A stretch of 64,000 nt of DNA from Leadbetterella sp964489955 (lineage in GTDB: Bacteria; Bacteroidota; Bacteroidia; Cytophagales; Spirosomataceae): contig CAZBAV010000001.1 in the NCBI GenBank assembly GCA_964489955.1, forward strand, positions 124,001 through 188,000. Direction: 5' to 3'. The notes beneath the pieces were generated by a model. That model saw only the letters and a list, made by a program, of their open reading frames with translations. It made no database searches and was not told the origin of the DNA. Below, in pieces: positions 60,681-64,000 of the stretch. Position numbers and translations under genes: made by a program. Within the stretch, counting starts at the first letter, position 1, and each line of letters starts with the position of its first letter.

Positions 60681-61112
60681 TTATGCCTTACTGACATTTA
60701 TAGCCACCAGACCTCTTTCTCTTTTTTCCATTTCGAAACTCACCTTGTCTCCAACTTTTATAGGTTCATTAAGGTCACTGCTATGTACGAATACTTTTTC
60801 TTGCGTTTTTTGCTCTACAATGAAGCCAAACCCTTTTTCACTAAAAAATGACACTGTTCCTTTTTTAGTAGGGTCTTCTTGTATAACCGGTGCCGCACCT
60901 AATTGTATACTGTCCAGTTCTATTTCTACCCTGTTACTCAAATCTTGAGGTACAGATGTGAAGTTTCCAAACTCATCTACATAGACAATCATGTCACTTA
61001 AGCCTTTGCCTTTGTTGTTTTGGGTTTTACGTTCTTCCCTCAATTCTGCTTTCTGTTGCTTTTTCTTCGCTTTCTTCTTTATGTTTTCTTTTTTCGAGAA
61101 GGTTTCACTCAT
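60681..61112 (-). CDS. Cold-shock-domain protein with lysine-rich N-terminal extension
   Basis: A 143-residue protein. Residues 1-45 are lysine- and glutamate-rich, mostly helical. A short linker (SDMIVYVDEFGNFTSVP) follows, then the cold-shock domain at about 82-143 with RNP-1 KGFGFIVEQ and RNP-2 VFVHSSDL. Cold-shock domains bind single-stranded RNA and DNA and act as RNA chaperones. The start lies 1 bp after the helicase stop, so the two are coupled. Confidence 0.9.
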   Translation of the reverse strand: MSETFSKKENIKKKAKKKQQKAELREERKTQNNKGKGLSDMIVYVDEFGNFTSVPQDLSNRVEIELDSIQLGAAPVIQEDPTKKGTVSFFSEKGFGFIVEQKTQEKVFVHSSDLNEPIKVGDKVSFEMEKRERGLVAINVSKA

Positions 61113-61113
61113 A

Positions 61114-62241
61114 TTATTTTGCTTCTTTGGTTACTATTTTGGCACCGGTTAGTTTTTGGATAGCCTTAAGATAAGGTTCTTCTTCCTTGTCACAGAAAGA
61201 AACGGCAACGCCTTCCTGTCCTGCACGGCCTGTCCGACCTATCCTATGTACATATGTTTCCGGTATGTTTGGTATATCATAATTAACTACGTGTGGTAGT
61301 TCGTCTATATCTATACCTCTTGCAGCAATATCAGTAGCTATTAAAACACTAATTTTGCTGTTTTTAAATTGTTCTAAGGCTCTTTGCCTTGCATTTTGAG
61401 ACTTATTTCCATGTATAGCTGCCGCAAGGATGTCTCTTTTGGCCAGCTGCTTCACAAGTTTGTCTGCCCCGTGTTTAGTACGTGTAAAAACCAAAGAACG
61501 TGGTATAGCTTCGCTTTTCAATATATCTACAAGTAAATCTGTCTTTTTAGATTTGTCTATAAAATACACCGACTGTCCCACGGTTTTGGCTGTAGATGAT
61601 ACAGGATTTACGCTTATTTCTACAGGCTTATGCAAGATAGTGTTGGCGAATTTACGAGCACTGTCTGGCATTGTAGCCGAAAAGAATAGGGTTTGCTTTC
61701 TATTCTTTAAGTAAGTAAGTATCCTTTTTACATCATGTATGAAACCCATATCCAACATACGGTCGGCTTCATCCAAAACTAATATTTCTACTTTTGTAAT
61801 ATCAAGTAGTCTCTGCTGCATTAAATCTAATAACCTCCCAGGGGTAGCTATTAGGATGTCTATACCTCTTTTAAGAGCATTTACCTGAGCCACTTGAGAT
61901 ATTCCCCCAAAAATACACAATGTTTTTATTTTTAGGTTTTTACCGTATATTTTAAAATTCTCGTCTATCTGTATGGCAAGTTCACGAGTAGGGGTAAGCA
62001 CCAATGTTTTTATACCTCCTCTGCCCGGGTTTGTGGTGTGCATATTCTGTAATATAGGAATAGCAAATGCTGCTGTTTTTCCTGTTCCAGTTTGGGCACA
62101 CCCTATAACATCCTGTCCCTTCAGAATATGTGGGGCAACCTTTGCTTGAATTTCTGTTGGTTGGTTGTAGCCAGCTTCCTTTATAGCCTCTAAAATTGGG
62201 TTTGCCAGTCCTAAGCTGTCAAAACTTTTTATTTCATTCAT
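61114..62241 (-). CDS. rhlE: DEAD-box RNA helicase, RhlE type
   Basis: A 375-residue helicase core without the long C-terminal tail seen in many RhlE proteins. It has the Q motif (YNQPTEIQAKVAPHI), motif I AQTGTGKTA near 45, DEAD within VLDEADRMLDMG near 152, SAT in FFSATMPDSAR near 188, and motif VI HRIGRTGRAG near 335. It unwinds structured RNA, for example in ribosome assembly or RNA decay. Being one base from a cold-shock protein gene suggests a cold-response role. Confidence 0.93.
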   Translation of the reverse strand: MNEIKSFDSLGLANPILEAIKEAGYNQPTEIQAKVAPHILKGQDVIGCAQTGTGKTAAFAIPILQNMHTTNPGRGGIKTLVLTPTRELAIQIDENFKIYGKNLKIKTLCIFGGISQVAQVNALKRGIDILIATPGRLLDLMQQRLLDITKVEILVLDEADRMLDMGFIHDVKRILTYLKNRKQTLFFSATMPDSARKFANTILHKPVEISVNPVSSTAKTVGQSVYFIDKSKKTDLLVDILKSEAIPRSLVFTRTKHGADKLVKQLAKRDILAAAIHGNKSQNARQRALEQFKNSKISVLIATDIAARGIDIDELPHVVNYDIPNIPETYVHRIGRTGRAGQEGVAVSFCDKEEEPYLKAIQKLTGAKIVTKEAK

Positions 62242-62379
62242 TAAGTGTCGTCAAAAAAATCCCAAAAATGGTTTTAGACCGTATCACGGGAGAAAGTACA
62301 AATGGCAGCTGGATAAGCGAAAACTGAGTATGAACCTATACTATGCAGAGAAAGCAAGGGCAGTAGCCTTATGAACCCA

Positions 62380-62387
62380 CAAAGATA
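62380..62387 (-). promoter_or_regulatory. Possible -7 element of the rhlE-cold-shock operon
   Basis: On the minus strand TATCTTTG fits TAnnTTTG and lies about 140 bp before the helicase start. No clear -33. Confidence 0.4.
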
Positions 62388-62536
62388 GTGATTTTTTAGG
62401 CAATTATGCTAATCACTTGTTTTAAAGTTGAGGTGAAAGAGCCTTATGATTGTAGAGTTTATTGGTAAAATACAATTTCTATTTATTTCTCCGGAATTAT
62501 TTTATATTTCGTATATGTATCCCGCAAATTAAATCC

Positions 62537-62544
62537 TATCTTTG
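62537..62544 (+). promoter_or_regulatory. Possible -7 element of the desaturase gene
   Basis: TATCTTTG fits TAnnTTTG and lies 77 bp before the desaturase ATG at 62621. No clear -33. Confidence 0.35.
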
Positions 62545-62620
62545 ATACGTTCTCTATTATAGCTGGTTTTCGCTAATAGGAAGTCTGTAAGGTTGTTTTT
62601 TTATTTTTTTTAGTTTGTAT

Positions 62621-63682
62621 ATGAAGCCAAGTGTTAAGTTCGATAATTCTAATTCGCTGTTTTCGAAGTCGTTAAAAAGTAGGATAAATACTTATTTTGT
62701 ACAAAACAATAAAGAAAAGACTGGAAGCTCTAAAATAGCCTGGAAAGCAGTAGTGTTGTTCTCCTCTTTGGTGTTTTTGTATGTGCTTTTGGTGTTTTTT
62801 ACTCCGCATTGGTTGCTCAGTGTACCACTTGCTTTACTTTTTGGGATAAATTTAGCCTTGATAGGTTTTAATGTGATGCACGATGCCGGACATGATACGT
62901 TTTCATCGAATAAGAAGTTGAACAATGTACTTTCTTATAGTTTAAACTTATTAGGAGGCAATATCTATTTCTGGAAGCAAAAGCATAATATTGCCCACCA
63001 TACCTATACTAATATAGAGGGGGAGGATTTTGATATTGATGTAAAATTCATGAGATTGCATGAAGATCAAGAGCTTAAACCTCACCATAAGTACCAAAAA
63101 TACTATTTTATCTTTTTGTATGGAATTTCATACATAGCATGGGTATTTTATCAAGATTTTGAAAAATACTTTAGGCTTTCTTTGAGTAAGTCGGCTCAAA
63201 ACATGAGGTTACCGTTAAAGGAAAAAGTTGTTTTTTGGGTTAGTAAGTTCATAAATGCTTTAGTGTTTATTGTCATACCAATTTTATCTGTAGGTTGGGT
63301 TTCTGCTATTGTGGGTCTGGTTTTGGCTGGTATAGCATGTGGTCTTTGTTTGGCGGTCGTTTTTCAGTTGGCCCATGTGGTTTCAGAAACAGAGTTTACT
63401 CCAGCTCATGCGGAGAAGATTGAGAACGAATGGATGGTACATCAGCTCAGGACTACTGCCAATTTTGCTACAGATAGTAAAGTTCTTACCTGGTTATTAG
63501 GAGGGTTGAACTTTCAGGTAGAGCATCATTTGTTTCCACGTATAAGTCATATTCATTACCCTGCTATCAATAGGATTGTTCAACAAACTTGCAAAGAGTT
63601 TAACGTGAGATATTTAGAATTTGATTCTTTTGGTAAGGCCTTCGGCTCCCATTTAAGTGTAATTCAGGCAATGTCTAAGTAG
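62621..63682 (+). CDS. Membrane fatty-acid (acyl-lipid/acyl-CoA) desaturase
   Basis: A 353-residue inner-membrane di-iron enzyme from the ATG at 62621; a TTG at 62615 is also in frame. The three histidine boxes are present: HDAGHD near 88, HNIAHH near 123 and FQVEHHLFP near 304, with a fourth histidine-bearing segment FQLAHVVSE. Four spans surround them. It adds double bonds to acyl chains, raising membrane fluidity, and is often induced by cold. Divergent from the helicase operon. Confidence 0.93.
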   Translation: MKPSVKFDNSNSLFSKSLKSRINTYFVQNNKEKTGSSKIAWKAVVLFSSLVFLYVLLVFFTPHWLLSVPLALLFGINLALIGFNVMHDAGHDTFSSNKKLNNVLSYSLNLLGGNIYFWKQKHNIAHHTYTNIEGEDFDIDVKFMRLHEDQELKPHHKYQKYYFIFLYGISYIAWVFYQDFEKYFRLSLSKSAQNMRLPLKEKVVFWVSKFINALVFIVIPILSVGWVSAIVGLVLAGIACGLCLAVVFQLAHVVSETEFTPAHAEKIENEWMVHQLRTTANFATDSKVLTWLLGGLNFQVEHHLFPRISHIHYPAINRIVQQTCKEFNVRYLEFDSFGKAFGSHLSVIQAMSK

Positions 63683-63743
63683 GTATTGCTGAGTATTGAA
63701 CTCTAAACAAATTGTCAATGAAGTAATGGTTTCTTCCTTATAA

Positions 63744-63779
63744 CATAAAGCCCGCCGATGTTTGTCGGCGGGCTTTATG
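63744..63779. terminator. Terminator between the convergent desaturase and sugar dehydrogenase paralogue
   Basis: Perfect 15-bp stem CATAAAGCCCGCCGA / TCGGCGGGCTTTATG with loop TGTTTG, flanked by A/T on both sides; usable in both directions. Confidence 0.8.
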
Positions 63780-63802
63780 CTTATTTAAGTTACTATTTAC
63801 TG

Positions 63803-64000
63803 CTACTTTTTGGGTAGGATTTTAACAATTCTTCCTGGTCCTTCTAAAGATACATAGATAAAGCCATCAGCTCCCTGTATAATGTCTCTTACTCGTCCTA
63901 TATTCTCAAATAACACCTCAGCTTGTGCTTTGCCGTTTGTGTCAAACGATACTCTAGATATATGGTTTAAAGCCAAGCCACCAGCCAGTAGACTTCCTTT
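63803..64000 (-). CDS. PQQ-dependent aldose sugar dehydrogenase-like protein, second paralogue (5' end outside window)
   Basis: Only the C-terminal 65 residues are visible: the frame runs from the window end (KGSLLAGGLALNHISRV) to GPGRIVKILPKK and a TAG stop. It is closely related to the C terminus of the protein at 59189-60327 (WKGSLLAGGLALDKVSRI ... GPGRIVRVIPKK), with the same GRVRD-x-IQG segment between. It is a second copy of the same type of sugar dehydrogenase, separated from the first by the cold-module genes. Confidence 0.88.
   Translation of the reverse strand, partial: KGSLLAGGLALNHISRVSFDTNGKAQAEVLFENIGRVRDIIQGADGFIYVSLEGPGRIVKILPKK

Larger units (their letters stand above)
62242..62620. 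other. 379-bp intergenic region between divergent helicase and desaturase genes
   Basis: Gene-free. It holds two TAnnTTTG-type -7 boxes: one for the helicase on the minus strand (62380-62387) and one for the desaturase on the plus strand (62537-62544). A helicase transcript starting near 62373 would have a leader of about 130 nt, which is long and recalls cold-shock mRNAs. Confidence 0.5.

Noticed and set aside
1..64000. tRNA, rRNA, CRISPR array, prophage or intact insertion sequence
   Set aside because: No TTCGAATCC-type T-loop with matching acceptor stem, no regularly spaced repeat-spacer units, no phage structural genes and no transposase were seen. Repeats A and B are dispersed, not arrays.

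Overview
The window is a 64 kb piece of an AT-rich Bacteroidota chromosome, most likely from the order Cytophagales. The lineage call rests on gene content: a PorX-type response regulator fused to a PglZ-like domain, BshB1, a DUF3098 gene between ftsX and uppP, the TIGR02757 family, and porin-rich, lipoprotein-rich secreted proteins. The promoter grammar agrees. The SRP RNA gene has a textbook TTTG-N19-TAnnTTTG promoter, and Shine-Dalgarno sequences are largely absent. Four runs of exactly 10 Ns, each inside a gene, show that this is a scaffolded draft or metagenome assembly.

Layout. 1-9.3 kb: end of a zinc alcohol dehydrogenase, a DUF779 gene, a GNAT acetyltransferase, a secreted S9 peptidase, a hydrolase, coaE, a GT2 glycosyltransferase, YbaB/EbfC, a secreted M28-PDZ peptidase and a CoA-binding protein. 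9.5-14.8 kb: a five-gene surface cassette that I do not recognise as a described system. It has three small secreted beta-rich proteins, a two-domain chaperone-like protein and a roughly 900-residue outer-membrane barrel protein with N- and C-terminal beta domains. Sizes and order resemble a chaperone-usher pilus system without clear homology. 14.8-25.3 kb: housekeeping genes (hisB, dedA, cysM, pyrE, a CBS-domain transporter, a Nudix hydrolase) and a sigma factor/anti-sigma/DUF4097 operon.

25.4-40.8 kb: a polysaccharide region. It contains a Gfo/Idh/MocA oxidoreductase, glycosyltransferases, a YfhO membrane protein and, on the minus strand, a run from a Wza-like SLBB export protein through Wzz, an ABC permease and ATPase (Wzm/Wzt type), a DegT aminotransferase, a GT4 glycosyltransferase, an M23-LysM peptidase and bshB1. 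40.9-56.1 kb: parE-pheA, a GT-C-like membrane protein, the conserved ribF-truB-uppP-DUF3098-ftsX block, a PlsC-like acyltransferase, a bifunctional nuclease, TIGR02757, a LysM protein, kdsB-porX and the fsa-ftsE pair. The small SRP RNA gene lies at 56.1 kb. 56.3-64 kb: a CrtO-like acyltransferase, uvrC, a module of probable cold-adaptation genes (RhlE-type helicase, cold-shock-domain protein, fatty-acid desaturase), and two paralogous PQQ-type sugar dehydrogenases flanking that module.

Two dispersed non-coding repeat families with imperfect terminal inverted repeats occur in gene-free gaps: family A (about 200 bp, 2 copies) and family B (about 130-150 bp, 3 copies). They abut at 58.8-59.1 kb. 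No tRNA, rRNA, CRISPR array, intact transposase or prophage gene was seen.
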